From: Ascaphus truei
Taxonomy: Eukaryota; Chordata; Amphibia; Anura; Ascaphidae
Length of the DNA: 64,000 nucleotides
Reading direction: 5' to 3'
Assembly (NCBI GenBank): GCA_036426205.1
Contig: CM071587.1
Location: forward strand, 1,350,004 to 1,414,003
This document shows, one piece after another, positions 1 to 10,854 of the stretch (the first letter of the stretch is position 1; each line of letters opens with the position of its first letter). A model generated the notes under the pieces. It was not told the origin of the DNA and did not search any database. It worked only from the letters and a program-made list of their open reading frames with translations. Position numbers and translations under genes: made by a program.

Positions 1-154
1 TTCAAAAGTCTAAGAATTGAAAAAAATATGTTGTATGGTGCACAGCAACAAAAACCAGGCCATGTGGCAAATAAAAAAATCAATTTATTAGAACTGCATA
101 AAGAAACGGCAGGAGCACAACCCTCCTACGCGTTTCGACTTTCGACTTTATCAA

Positions 155-433
155 CCACATTAATTTCAGCTCCGGGGACCCCCTGCACCCCGAGATACTT
201 ACCTCTAAGAGTTCTGCCGGTATCCCTGTTCAGGTTTGAAGGACTTGCGTCACACAGGCCAAAATAGCAAGCCGCAAGGGGCGACGTCGCCACTTCGTAT
301 TGGCCGGCGGGACATTTAAACCGCCATATTGGGGGCTGAAGCCAAAGCGCCTTTAGAGGTACATATCTCGTGAAGCAGGGGATCCCCGGAGTTGAAATCA
401 ATGTGGCTCCACTCCAGAGACCCCCTGCTTCAT
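155..433. mobile_element. Palindromic MITE, GGGGACCCCCTG family, copy 1
   Basis: Fold-back element. The left arm has TTTCAGCTCCGGGGACCCCC near 163-182. The right arm carries the complement near 377-400 (GGGGATCCCCGGAGTTGAAA), followed by a second short GGGTCTC-type palindrome ending near 430. The centre holds GCCGGTATCCCTG and a TTTAAACCGCC segment that recur in the copies at 4929 and 33790. It has no open frame of its own, so it is probably a non-autonomous DNA transposon. Superfamily unknown. Confidence 0.6.
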
Positions 434-2214
434 ACCTAGTACAACAAGTAAGTAAATGGACCATAAAGTGTATTGTGGAGCTGGAAGTTATAAGAATTAG
501 CACCTCTTAGTAATAACTTTTATGATGACCGAATTGCTGTTACCCGAAATACCACTTCAGTCTAATCAGTCTAATGAGTCAAAAATTCTAGGTTTGCTCG
601 ACTGCCCATAAGGTAAAATAGCTCTAAATTCCAATTTCCTGACATACTGTGTCTGTGCTTCCAAGCTGATTTTGTCTAATTATCCTCTTAAAATGCTACC
701 TAGGGATATCTTCCATCTTAAATGTGCTATATATTTTTAAACACTCACTATGCCACAGGGACAGAATTATCTATCAGCTCTGAATGAGATTGCAGGAGAG
801 AAATATTAGGTACAAGGCTTTTTTTCCACCAGGGATATACAGTAGCTCTGAATCTGACGGTCGGTATCAAAAATGAAAAGCAAATACTTGATGAGCAGTT
901 GGACAGAACTGTCAGGTCTCAGTCATTTCCAGTGCATCGTACTCAAAGTGACTCTCACTCCATGTCTCGCTCATTTGCACCTTGTCTCAATCAATGAAAG
1001 CTAATTACTCACTTGGACAAAAAAAGAATGCAGCCGTGCTGGTTTATTATTTCATGTGAAAACCTTTTATTCTACCAATGCTTTTCGAGTATACCCTTTT
1101 CAAACCTCACAGGCTCTTCACTCAGGTTAATATATTGTATCCTGTAAAACCATCGTTGGATAAGGAAAGTGGTGTAAAATGGACAGAATTGTATATGCCC
1201 AATATAATCCTAATGCTCAGTGGGGCATTATGATGGCATGTAATGAAATTCCATTTATTTTTTGTACTGCAAGTGGAAATATAAATCCACTTTTTTTTGT
1301 TATATAACACTGGCAATGTACACAGATAATTTTACGTCTACAACCAGCCCCTTCTCTGCAGAGCTTAGAATTTAATGTTGGTACATGAAGCACAGAGAAA
1401 TAAAGTGAATTGCTCATGATAACAAGGAGAGGTGACAGTGGAATTGTAACTCAATTCCTCATCACAAAGCATCTTCTTATGCTCAATTTAGGTTCTTCAT
1501 CAGTTTGGGAAGGTTCCAGCCCCAGAGGTTCCTCGACTCATCTGTGTTTGGTCATAATGATCCAAACCAGGAATCGTTCCCAGTAAAAGATCTTCTCCTT
1601 GTCCCATATGGGATTTGCCGGATTTAAGAAGGCTCGATGGTCTAGCATTTCTCCTTTCCCTGATAATTGGTACTGGGAAGATGTTGTAAGAGTGTTGAGT
1701 TAGTTCAGTAGGTCAGAGGTGTTTTCTGTCCACAGAAGTTGCAGGATTGCATTGCAAGCTGTATACAATATAAATCAAAAGAGTAGCTATTATTAATATA
1801 TAAGCCATTGGACAGAGAATGCCAGAAAATTCTTTTAAAGTACCAACCCCTACCCTGAGCCTTCAGGAAATACAATTAGCTTTGAAGGGTTGTGGCAGAC
1901 TACAAACAGAACTTTGCTTTGTCTCCAGAATGAAGAAAATACATGTGTTTGCTCTTCGTATAAAACAAAGAATGGCATTTCCTATATACACATTTTCAGT
2001 AAACATTCAAAATGTCTATGACCGTAGAAATGACAATGGATGCATAAGGATTATGTTGTAATTCTATATTATTACTATGGAAAACAAGTTTTGCAAGTGA
2101 ATTGTAAGGATGCTAAAAAGGTTGACGTGTCTTATAATATTTAATGTAAGATCGCTTGTGATAAAAATACAAAGCTAAAATATTGCAATATTTCTCTGTG
2201 TCTTAAGCACAAAC
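434..2214. other. Unique AT-rich intergenic DNA
   Basis: About 1.8 kb with no recognisable gene, repeat family or RNA. Short open frames here have no family features and no convincing splice context. Confidence 0.5.
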
Positions 2215-2300
2215 ATTAGAGTGTAAGCTCCTTGGGGTAGGGGCTCGTTGTGCCAGGAAAACTCTCTGTTTACATTGTCGCTGAAGAAAGAAAAATATTA
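2215..2300 (+). mobile_element. L2/CR1-type LINE or SINE tail fragment
   Basis: The string GAGTGTAAGCTCCTTGGGGT followed by a GGGGCTCGT segment is the typical 3' tail shared by vertebrate L2-like LINEs and their partner SINEs. Only this short piece is recognisable and no coding part remains. Confidence 0.4.
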
Positions 2301-2871
2301 TTTACACCGAGGGTTTAAATGAATGCAATTTCACACTGAGTTAAAGTGCTTAGGTGATAATCTACTGTAAATGCACACACATTAGTGTTGCATATTCTTC
2401 TCCTTTGAATCACACTGTATGTGCATTTATGGGTTAACACGTTTTTGCTTCTTTGCTTACTAAAACCTTTTTGCATTTAGCACAGTTCCTATTGCGCCTG
2501 GCAATAGTTTTACACAAAAAGAAAAACTCGATGTGTTACATCCATGTTACCGTTATCTTTTATACTGGACAAGCATGAACGTTTCTTATCGATGCTCATC
2601 CACAAACTTTCCAAATGAAAAATAAATCTGATCTTCACAAGTGTCACGGTTTCTTCAGTGAGGGGGAGGGTTTGAATATCGTTGAAGAAGTTCCATGATG
2701 TTTCATAAAAATATACCATATTTATATATAACTAATCCAGCTCCAAGAATTACTCCATAACTGTATTGTTGACGTCTAATAATTATACAACACAGTTATA
2801 TTATATGTATAATACTTTTGTATTTAATGAATAATAATCAAGTAGGTATACTTTTTTGACATAGATTACAT

Positions 2872-3039
2872 CAAGGGTGCTCAACTCTAGAGCCTCAAGA
2901 TCCACTAACAGGTCAGGTTTTAAGGATATCCCAGCTTCAGCACAGGTGGCTCAATGATTGAGCTACCTGTGCTGAAGGTGGGATATACTTAAAACTTGAC
3001 CTGTTGGCACATCTTGAGGACTGGAGGTGTGCACCACTG
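2872..3039. mobile_element. Fold-back hAT-like MITE, copy A
   Basis: Nearly the whole element is an inverted repeat. It starts CAAGGGTGCTCAACTC, runs through CAGGTCAGGTTTTAAGGATA and CAGCACAGGTGGCTCAAT, and returns through the complement to GTGCACCACTG. Ends of the type CAGGGGTGG...CCACCCCTG fit hAT transposons. It is one of seven copies in the window (2872, 6783, 7914, 10230, 15550, 29073, 50328). This copy is diverged and its target duplication is not clear. Confidence 0.75.
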
Positions 3040-3619
3040 GTTTAGATGATCAACCAAAGAACCCAACAGATGAGCCCACTCTTTTCCAAAATTAGCCTAT
3101 TGCATTGGCCACAAGTGACTGGAAGATATATAGAAAGATTGCAAGCTCTTGAGACTTGCTAATTACCAATCCCACATTTGCGGCTTTACAAAGAGACAGT
3201 TATATATTCCCTGCTTTTGTGTTATTAATGTACAATGTTACATGGCTTAGTACTTCCACATCATTTCCACTCCATTATGTGTTGCTGAATGGACATATTT
3301 TTTTCTAGGTGGTCTTCAATTCTTCTGAAGCTTGAGTTACATAAAATGAGTCACTGAATTCCAAGTCCATGGTTTAATGAATATCTCCAAAAGGCAGGCT
3401 AAGGGAAGTCCTGGCCTCTTCCGGTTGGGGGCTCTTTATCTCAGAACCTCAGTAAATACTAGTAGAGTTTGAACTGTTGCAGAGCTGAGGACTTGCCCTC
3501 TTTCTTTAAGGTGCCGAAAATGTGCTACCTCTGCCTTTTGTTTTAAAGAAGGTTGTTTGGTCATATTAGAAAGTACATTAAATACCAAAACAGTGGTAAC
3601 GCAGGCTTGGCTGTATAAT
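3040..3619. other. Unique intergenic DNA
   Basis: I see no gene, repeat family or RNA in this stretch. Confidence 0.45.
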
Positions 3620-3760
3620 TAGATTGTTAGCTCTATGGGGCAGGGAATCATTTTCCTAATGTTTCCTTTTTGTCTGTAGCACATTTCCCATTATGTCATG
3701 TATATTACTGTTGGGAAGCGCTATGTAAATGGATGGCGCTATACACGTAAATATACACAT
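3620..3760 (+). mobile_element. L2/CR1-type tail fragment
   Basis: Reads AGATTGTTAGCTCTATGGGG, CAGGGAATCATTTTCC and then GGGAAGCGCTATGTAAATGG with a second GGCGCTATAC. This is the usual order in L2-like 3' ends (GTAAGCTC...GGGGCAGGGA...GCGCTATATAAAT). Non-coding relic. Confidence 0.55.
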
Positions 3761-4707
3761 GCATACATACATAAGCTGTTTGTTTGCAGCATTTCAAAGA
3801 ATTCAGATATTCCAGATCACAGCAGGATACTAAAAAGTGACACATGGAATATGTTCATTTTTTTTTTTTACCACACACAGATTATTTTTGTGCTGTGTAA
3901 ACACTCTTAAACATCACAGAGACCAAAACGTGTTTGGAGACACGAGGAGGAAACTTTGATTACCATTTTGAATCATCAATTTCCACCTTAAATGTCTGGC
4001 TTTCTGTTCCTTTGCTTCCCATTAGATGTTTTGAGCTCAGGGAAGTTCCAGTGGTAAATGCAGGCTTTCTTTTAATGAAACTATTGAGTGCTGTTGGTTT
4101 AGCAGACGATGCACCAATATGCCAGGCCTGCAGCTACCACTGGAAATGCATTCAGCAGGATGCCCTTGTGTTTCATATCTCATCTACAAGAAGAAGAAAA
4201 AAAAAACAAGACTGTTAAAATTATCAATTCCAAACTCTTTACATCCCCGCAGCCAAGCATAAAAATTAATTCAAGCAAAACCTAATTTAGAATAATAATA
4301 ACATGCCTTCCTAATGTGTTCCACATTAATTGCAGTTAAGACAGTTACTATAGCAGCACTGCTAGAATTTATTAGGAATAAAAAAAAATACCACTGTGCA
4401 ATCTACTTGTTAGAGATTACTGTTTATTTAAAATGGAAAAAAAAAACAAAAAAACAAGTGCACCTTCTGGCATCCTTTTGACCTAATATCAGTCTTATTA
4501 ACATTTGTATGCAAAAAACCATTAGCTTAAGGGAACTGGTCATGACCTGGATCATTTGTCAGATTACTTTACAAATATTTGCATTAAAAAGCAAAGAGTT
4601 CACAATAGACCAACAGTGAGTATTTCCCCGGGGGTGAAATTACATAAGAATCACATTATTTTCCATTACGTTGTATGATCAGACTACTCTTCTTCAGTGT
4701 GCGTACA
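3761..4707. other. AT-rich intergenic DNA
   Basis: No supportable gene. It holds A-rich runs near 4195-4208 and 4380-4450, but no family I can name. Confidence 0.45.
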
Positions 4708-4744
4708 GTATGTGTATATGTGTGTGTGTGTGTGTGTGTATGTG

Positions 4745-4776
<32 letters not shown>

Positions 4777-4814
4777 TGTGTGTGCTGATGTATGTATGTG
4801 CATGTGTGTGTGCT
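4708..4814. repeat. (TG)n microsatellite with (TGCG) block
   Basis: Alternating TG with an inner TGCGTGCGTGCG stretch near 4757-4778. Purine-pyrimidine alternation of this kind can adopt Z-DNA; no function is implied. Confidence 0.95.
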
Positions 4815-4928
4815 GTAATGTAGTTTAATGACTATTTTATCATCAATTTCAGGAAGGTTTAGATTATCTTACCGATATAGATATTGGCCATTATATACAT
4901 AGTAAAGACAGGTCTAATGCCAAAACAA

Positions 4929-5165
4929 ACAGGGGGGGTCCGGAGCTAAAAGCCATTAATTTCAGCTTCGGGGTCCCCCTGCTTCCCGAGATTCTTATCT
5001 CCGTAGGTGCTGCCGGTATCTCTGCAGTTTAAATGACCCGGTCACAGCTTCCTATTGGCCCACGTGACCGGGACATTTAAACAGCAGAGAGATACTAGCA
5101 CACACTATGGAAGTATGTATGCCAGCAAGCATGGGTTTCCCCAGAGCTGAAATCAACATGGTTCA
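4929..5165. mobile_element. Palindromic MITE, GGGGACCCCCTG family, copy 2
   Basis: The left edge repeats TTTCAGCTTCGGGGTCCCCC and GCCGGTATCTCTGCAG, then TTTAAATGACCCGGTCAC. The right half mirrors it with GTGACCGGGACATTTAAACA and ends GAGCTGAAATCAACATGGTT. It has the same architecture as the copies at 155 and 33790. The middle contains the CCTATTGGCCCACGTG segment. Confidence 0.65.
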
Positions 5166-5795
5166 ACTTGATGGATTTTTGAATCAGAGTTCGGATTTTT
5201 AATGCACCGCTTGGATTCAATCCGTGGGTTGTTTTTGGTGGGGGATGGATTTGGCCTAAAATATCCAGAAAATTGATTTGGATTGTTCCACTTATCTCTA
5301 ATGACAAGTCTGTGTTGGTGTTAACATTTTCTGTGTCAAATGTATCACACTTATCAAGTTTGATGCAAAAGGTAGAAAAGTCGGATGACGAAAAGGTAGA
5401 AAAGTATGAAATAAGTGCCGGGCTGTATTTTGTTATTAGACATTGGAAACAATCTGATTAATCAATAGCCCTTAAAAAAACGTTAAATGAGTACTTTTCC
5501 AATGTTTAAAGTCTACTGTGTGCTACCAGCTGATTTAAATAAATAATATTTACATATATATATATTTATTATATTTTTTAAATTAGGACCAATTACAGCT
5601 TTTGTGCACCTTAGACAGCACCTTAAATTTTCCGTATCTGTTATATGGTTGATTAATTTTAATTGATTTTTCAAACATGATTTACCTCCAATATACTGGT
5701 ATCCTTCTTCTCCTGTGAAAGGTTATTTTAGTTTTAACAGATGCTTTAAAACTGGGAATAGCGTGTATGAAACCGTAATAGGTTTAGATATTCTC
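5166..5795. other. AT-rich intergenic DNA
   Basis: No gene or named repeat seen. A short (TA) run lies near 5551-5575. Confidence 0.45.
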
Positions 5796-5875
5796 TCAGT
5801 TTTGCTCTGAATCTGAAATGAGGTTTGCTTCACCCTCTGGGAATCTTGGTAGGCAAGAGAAAGACCTGTGAATAA

Positions 5876-6089
5876 CAGTGTCTGTCTGTAGTTCAGCTGT
5901 TTCCCTCCAGGTGTCTGCTACAACATGGTTCAGAACCTTGGCCAGCTCCATGCATTGTTGGATTCTGGTCAGTTCTTGCCTAGTAGCGCTGTTTCCCAGT
6001 GCCATGAAGAAACTTAAATCTGTAGCCATTGGAAAACAGGACTCTTGGCACAAAGTTCCTGACATAGATAAACCAGTCATCCATTGGAT
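5876..6089 (-). other. Exon-like open frame, unidentified
   Basis: On the minus strand a GATGCTCAG acceptor-like site (cut at 6090/6089) precedes 214 bases open in one frame. A CACAG/GTCTTT donor-like site follows after 5876. The peptide reads from IQWMTGLSMSG through ATRQELTRIQQCMELAKVLN to ETAELQTDTVIHR. It has no low complexity and a helix-like C-terminal half. I recognise no family, and neighbouring exons were not found. It could be an orphan exon, an old pseudogene or chance. Confidence 0.25.
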
Positions 6090-6092
6090 CTG

Positions 6093-6774
6093 AGCATCAT
6101 TAAAACCAGAGCAGGTTGATCTTAGGAGGAAAAACTTGGTGATATTTATTCTCCTGCAATGACTATCTCTTTGAAGTAATTCACTAGAAAATAAAATATT
6201 TGTTTTGAAGTTGCATTAGCAAGTAAATCGCAGGCATGCCCGACCAGCAAACTGCTGCCCGACCAAATAATTTAATGAAATTCGATAATGGCAGAAAATG
6301 TCCTTGCTAATGGAATGCAGATTCTGGCTAAGCACCAGTCAGGCATATGCTAATACTAATATACATAAATGAATGTATAATTACAGCAAGTTGGGTTCCT
6401 GTATTTGAAACTCAAGGCTATTAGGGATTATTGATTCCTTAAAATTGTTGCATTTCAAGTGGGGAGTTTCAAGTAGGATTAATATTAGTTGAAAACTAGC
6501 TACATAAAAAAGAAGCAGATGGACACAATATTTTACCCTACAATCCCACTTATGCGGTTACAAAACGTGTATTTGTTTCCAAATCAAATTACTTCATTGT
6601 TAAATGTTCCAATAGCTTTCTACCTAGAGGCAGACAAAATATATGTAATATGTGCAGGCTTATAAATTTTGGCTTTTGTTGTTAATTGGCTCAAATTTGC
6701 TTTCTAATTACAACAGGCATTTGAATACCCCATCTCAGTTTCAAACCCAACACTGGGTACAGTTGTCCTTTTCA
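6093..6774. other. AT-rich intergenic DNA
   Basis: No supportable gene or repeat family. Confidence 0.45.
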
Positions 6775-6782
6775 CCTTAGAT

Positions 6783-7052
6783 CAGGGGTTCTCAACTCCA
6801 GTTCTCAAGACCCCCAACAGATCAGGTTTTCAGGATACCCCAGCTTCAGCACAGGTAGTTCAATCAGTCCCTGCTTTAGCACAGGTGACTCAATCAGTCC
6901 CTGCTTCAGCACAGGTGGCTCAATCAGAGGCACAGTCTTTGACTGAGCTTCTGATTGAGCCACTTGTGCTGAAGCTAGGATATCCTAAAAACCTGACCTG
7001 TTGGAGGGGGGAACGAGGGATGGGGCTTTAGGACTGGAGCTGAGAACCCCTG
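6783..7052. mobile_element. Fold-back hAT MITE, copy B, with perfect target duplication
   Basis: Starts CAGGGGTTCTCAACTCCAGT and ends ACTGGAGCTGAGAACCCCTG. It is flanked on both sides by the identical 8-mer CCTTAGAT (6775-6782 and 7053-7060), the target-site length expected of hAT transposons. The left arm holds about three tandem copies of a roughly 30-base stem segment (TTCAGCACAGGTGGCTCAAT-like), making this copy longer than its relatives. Confidence 0.9.
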
Positions 7053-7448
7053 CCTTAGATCTATGTGTCTTGGCATTGCAGAACTCTCTAGTACTGAAAA
7101 CAGTTAACACATGAAGATAAATATTTTCCTATCTATCTTCTACATCACATATTTCAGCTGGCTGCAACTTCTTTCCCCTCCCTACTGATGTCACATTCAC
7201 ACAAAAACCCACTCAGTCTCACTTCTCCCAGATAGACAGATCACTAATCCTCAAGCCCCCGCCACACATATAGATGGCTTTGTATCAACATTAACAATGT
7301 GAGAGTCATTTTGAGCTCGTGCTTCTTTGCTTCAGGGTATATAAATACAGATCTTCAAATCGCTCATATTTGATGATGACACAATGCTCTCTTAGGAAAT
7401 AACAGTTTTGATACCTGATTATTGAATTAAATGTTATTGTTTCTAAAC

Positions 7449-7499
7449 AGAACACACAAACACACATACATACATACATACACACATATATATATGTGT
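7449..7499. repeat. (CA/TA) microsatellite
   Basis: CACACA, then CATA, then TATATA runs in succession. Confidence 0.9.
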
Positions 7500-7662
7500 T
7501 GTGTTCACCATGTTGTGCTGTGTTGCGTTCCCTGTGTTGTGTTCCCTGTGTTGTGCTCCCCATGTTGTGTTGTGCTTCCTGTGTTGTGTTCCCTGTGTTG
7601 TGTTCACCATGTTGTGTTGTGTTCCCTGTGTTGTGTTCCCTGTGTTGTGTTCCTTTGTTGAT
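7495..7662. repeat. GTGTTGTGTTCCCT minisatellite
   Basis: Tandem repeats of a unit close to CCCTGTGTTGTGTT with CACCATGTTGTGTT variants. All three plus-strand frames stay open with Cys/Val-rich peptides, because the unit lacks stop triplets. This is not coding. Confidence 0.9.
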
Positions 7663-7913
7663 TCAATCTTCGAAAAGACTTTCTTCTGCTTTCTAAATTG
7701 ATCCTACAATTGCTTTTTTATGCTGTGGATTTATTACCAGTGATTTGGTAACTGCATAAAACGGCTGTTATTTCTTCCACATGCGTATTTGCTTATTGTA
7801 GCTTGGCATGTATTAGTAAAAGGGACAAATTCAGGATAAATCTTTATTTAACGTGCATGCAAAGAAAGGCTAAGGATTGGCACTTAGCATAGGCAGCCTA
7901 AATGGCCAATCCC

Positions 7914-8083
7914 CAGGGTACTGAACTCCAGTCCTCAAGACCCCCCCAACTGGTCAGGTTTTCGGGATATCCCTGCTTCAGCACGGGAGGGCTCAATCTT
8001 TGATTGAACCACTTGTGCTGAAGCAGGGATATCCTGAAACCCTAACCTTTTGGGGGATCTTGAGGACTGGAATTTGGCACCTT
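7914..8083. mobile_element. Fold-back hAT-like MITE, copy C
   Basis: CAGGGTACTGAACTCCAGTC at the left is mirrored by GACTGGAATTTGGCACC at the right. The centre is GGCTCAATCTTTGATTGAAC. It is a compact copy without the internal stem duplications of copies B, D and G. Confidence 0.75.
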
Positions 8084-8691
8084 ACCTTTATCTGTTGAGA
8101 ATCTCACATTGTATATCATCTTTTCTAACGAGCATGTATTATGAAATATTTTGCTTTGCAAAGAAAATGTAAAGGCAATAAATGTGTTGCAGTCTTATCT
8201 GGCAGCAAAGTGGTTACATGTTAAGCTTTAAATAAGCCAGATAATTTAAGAAAAGGTGTTGGTTTGGGGTCCCACATGCTGCCTACCTCCCAGACGGGTA
8301 AAATCTTCCTCACGTTGTCTCATACACTTCACATATCGTGCAGCGTTTGCGACAGAGTTTCTCCTCTGATACATTCTTACTGCAGATTTGACACACCTTT
8401 TCTCTGTGCTTCCTCCCCTGTAAATCTCATAATTACCATTCTCGTCCCTATTTTGTAAACATTTAATGAGGTATTTGATGGGGACGCATAACTTATGGAG
8501 CGGGACGCCTGCGGAATAATTTTTTTTTAATGTTTTATAGAGGAAGTTGGCATTTTCACATCCTGGTGCTTTCTGCAAAAATACTCATCAATATTCAGGA
8601 TCCATTCCAGATTCTGCGAACGCATGAAATGATTCCTGTCTTAATCAGTGCAATCCAAAGACGCCCTGTCCATTCTGCTTCTACAGACTAT
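8084..8691. other. Intergenic DNA with one unassigned open frame
   Basis: A 110-codon minus-strand frame (8246-8578) has acceptor-like TTTTTGCAG and donor-like GGGAG/GTAGGC sites. The length is within what chance gives in 64 kb, and I recognise no domain. Not called as a gene. Confidence 0.35.
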
Positions 8692-9165
8692 GGGGCCTAT
8701 GCAGAGAGCAGCGCTTTTTAAAATTGGAGAGGGGAATAAAAAGTAGGTTTAATGGAGAGTTTTATTCTCCATATGCAGAAATGGGTGAAATCCGCTATTT
8801 TTAGCATTACTGCATGTGGAGAATTGTAAATGAGGAGATGCGCGCAGCTGAAAGGGAAAAAAAAAACGCGCATTTTTTTTTTACCCTATAGCCGGCGAGC
8901 TCCTGCTTCTTGCCAACTTTAGTTGGCGGAGAAAATTGACGAAAATCGCGCCAAAAACAGCCGCTAGATGGCGAGCGCGCCTTTCTGAATTCGGATACAT
9001 TTCAGACTGGCGAGATGTAGTTTCTCGCCAGCCGCGCGGCGAGATTTTGAAATAGAAAAAAAAAATGGCGCGTTTTCCCTAGCTCGCCATTTTCAGCTGT
9101 TTTTAGCGCGATTTTCTCCGGAAAATGGCGAGATTTCAAATAGCGCTGCTCTCTGCATGAGGCCC
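8692..9165. mobile_element. MITE with GGGGCCTATGCAGAGAGCAG termini
   Basis: The left end GGGGCCTATGCAGAGAGCAG is mirrored at the right by CTGCTCTCTGCATGAGGCCC. Subterminal TGGCGAGA and TTTTCTCCGGAAAATGGCGA motifs recur in both arms. GC-rich hairpins (GCGAGC, GGCGAG) lie inside. A one-ended relative is at 56645. No coding capacity. Confidence 0.75.
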
Positions 9166-9322
9166 TTAATGCACGTGGGAGTATGTGGCTTGGAACAAGG
9201 AGAGGCCTTTTGGCTATGGTGCAGCGTTTGAAGAGGCAGAAAACTAGTTCAAGATTTTGTAACAGATTCGTGTGACTTTGTACAGATCACATTATATCCC
9301 TGTTCTTCAAGCACCAGAAATT

Positions 9323-9345
9323 GGAGTGTAAGCTCTTTGCAGCAG
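9323..9345 (+). mobile_element. Short L2-type tail fragment
   Basis: GGAGTGTAAGCTCTTTGCAG matches the start of the L2-like tail signature. It is very short. Confidence 0.3.
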
Positions 9346-9389
9346 AAATTGATTGGATGTAGTGCTGTCCAGCCCATTCTCGGGGCTGT

Positions 9390-9740
9390 GTATAATGCTA
9401 CGGCCGCGCTGCCTGCGCTGCACGCGCGTCTGCGAGGCAGGCGGCGCGCGTGCAGCCGAGTCCCCTGGTCTGCAGAGAGCTGCAGGGAGAAAAACAGGAG
9501 GGGAGGCGTGACGAGGCGCGGCCGTGACATCATCCGGCAGGTTCGCCCTGATTGGCTGAACCGCCGAGGGGCGTGGCCTAGCGCTCTGTTGCGACTCCTG
9601 ATCTCAATTTTCTTGAGAGCAGGAGTTTCTCTCGGCGCAGCATGGCGGCCCCCCCTCGCAGCGGCCCCGGCCCCATTGTGGGACGGCTCTTGTCCCCGCC
9701 GCGTCCGCCACAGCGGGCGCTGCAGTAGCCAGCGGGGACC
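9390..9740. mobile_element. GC- and CpG-rich fold-back, probable MITE
   Basis: TGCTACGGCCGCGCTGCCTG at the left and CAGCGGGCGCTGCAGTAGC at the right look like inverted ends. The centre has a hairpin (ACTCCTGATCTC / GAGAGCAGGAGT). It also contains GATTGGCTGAACCGCC, similar to a segment of the MITE at 30868. The CpG density could suggest a CpG-island promoter, but no exon or transcript signal follows. Confidence 0.45.
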
Positions 9741-9881
9741 TGGCCTAAGAGAGCAGAAAGAATAGAATCAGAGATACTTCCAATGTTTTTTGTGGTGCGA
9801 ATCTCCAAAGCCAATATACCTGTGACTACACCCAAAAGCCCACTGCTTTATTATTACTATGCATACGTGCAGAGCTATAAT

Positions 9882-10022
9882 CTTAGTGATAAGGGCACTG
9901 CCTTTGATGCAGGTGAATCCAGTAAAAATTCAAGTGTGAACTCTCCTTGTGACCTTGGGTAAGTCACGTTGTGTGCCTCAAGCAACTAAATTTGATTGTA
10001 AGAACTTCGGGACTGGGACTGG
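9882..10022 (+). mobile_element. MIR-like (CORE) SINE
   Basis: Contains GTGACCTTGGGTAAGTCACG and TGTGCCTCAAGCAACTAAAT, then a GATTGTAAGAACTTCGGGAC tail. These are the core and 3' parts of MIR-type SINEs. The tRNA-like head (AAGGGCACTGCCTTTGATGC) is decayed. Confidence 0.65.
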
Positions 10023-10229
10023 TTTTGCCGGCAAAACCTCCACGTTCAGTGACTGCATTAGAAAGAAAGAAAAAAATGCTATTTTCCTAAAATTATTTTA
10101 GCGGCAACTACGGATGTAGCCAGTGTAGTTCCACCCTCGGGCTCGCAGCCACGGGTGAAATAACGTGGCGGCCCTGTCTCCTTCTTCCGTGCGGCTGATT
10201 AAAAACAATGACAACTTCTCTCACTGGTG

Positions 10230-10462
10230 CATTGGGTAAACCAACTCCAGTCCTCAAGAGCCAGCAACAGGTCAGGTTTTCAGGATATCCCTGCTTCAGC
10301 AGAGGTGGCTCAATCAGTGGCTCAGTCGAAAAGAGCCTGCTTCAGCACAGGTGGCTCAATCAGTGGCTCAGTCTTTTGCTGAGCAACCTGTGCTGAAGCA
10401 GGGATATCCTAAAAAAACCTGACCTGTTGGTGGCCCTTGAGTACAGGAGTTGGCCACCTCTG
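10230..10462. mobile_element. Fold-back hAT-like MITE, copy D, with stem duplication
   Basis: CCAACTCCAGTCCTCAAGAG at the left mirrors GAGTTGGCCACCTCTG at the right. The segment CTTCAGCACAGGTGGCTCAA plus CAGTGGCTCAGTC occurs twice in tandem in the left arm, with a GAAAAGAGC joint. No clear target duplication. Confidence 0.75.
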
Positions 10463-10854
10463 CTGTAAAACTTTTTGACCCTGCTTTCCCAACCATTAAC
10501 CCACCATTGCCTGCAGGTCCTACAGTGCATCGAGACCTCCCACTTATTCTAGGCCAGGAGGCCATGCTCCCCCTACCCTACTCCTAAATGGGGTCCTGGC
10601 ACCGTGAATAAGAGTTAAACTGCCTTTTGCTGGCTATTCCCAGCACAGAACGAAGCACATTTTTTTTTTCTTATAACACTTTTCATCTACAATCATCTCT
10701 CCAGCCCTCTGCCGCTCTCTTCCAAAATGGAGTGGAACATTACCACTGCCAGCTAAATCACCCATAACAGCGCTAATAATAACAACACAGAGCACCTCGG
10801 TGTTAGGTTAAAAACCCAGAGATACATCTAAATCATTCTTTCATCTCTTGTGTC

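Noticed and set aside
8246..8578. 110-codon minus-strand frame with splice-like edges
   Set aside because: Length is expected by chance in 64 kb, the acceptor lacks a clear pyrimidine tract, and the peptide is not recognised.
9337..9835. CpG-rich region as a gene promoter and first exon
   Set aside because: Inverted ends and a central hairpin fit a GC-rich MITE better. No downstream exon or supported frame found.
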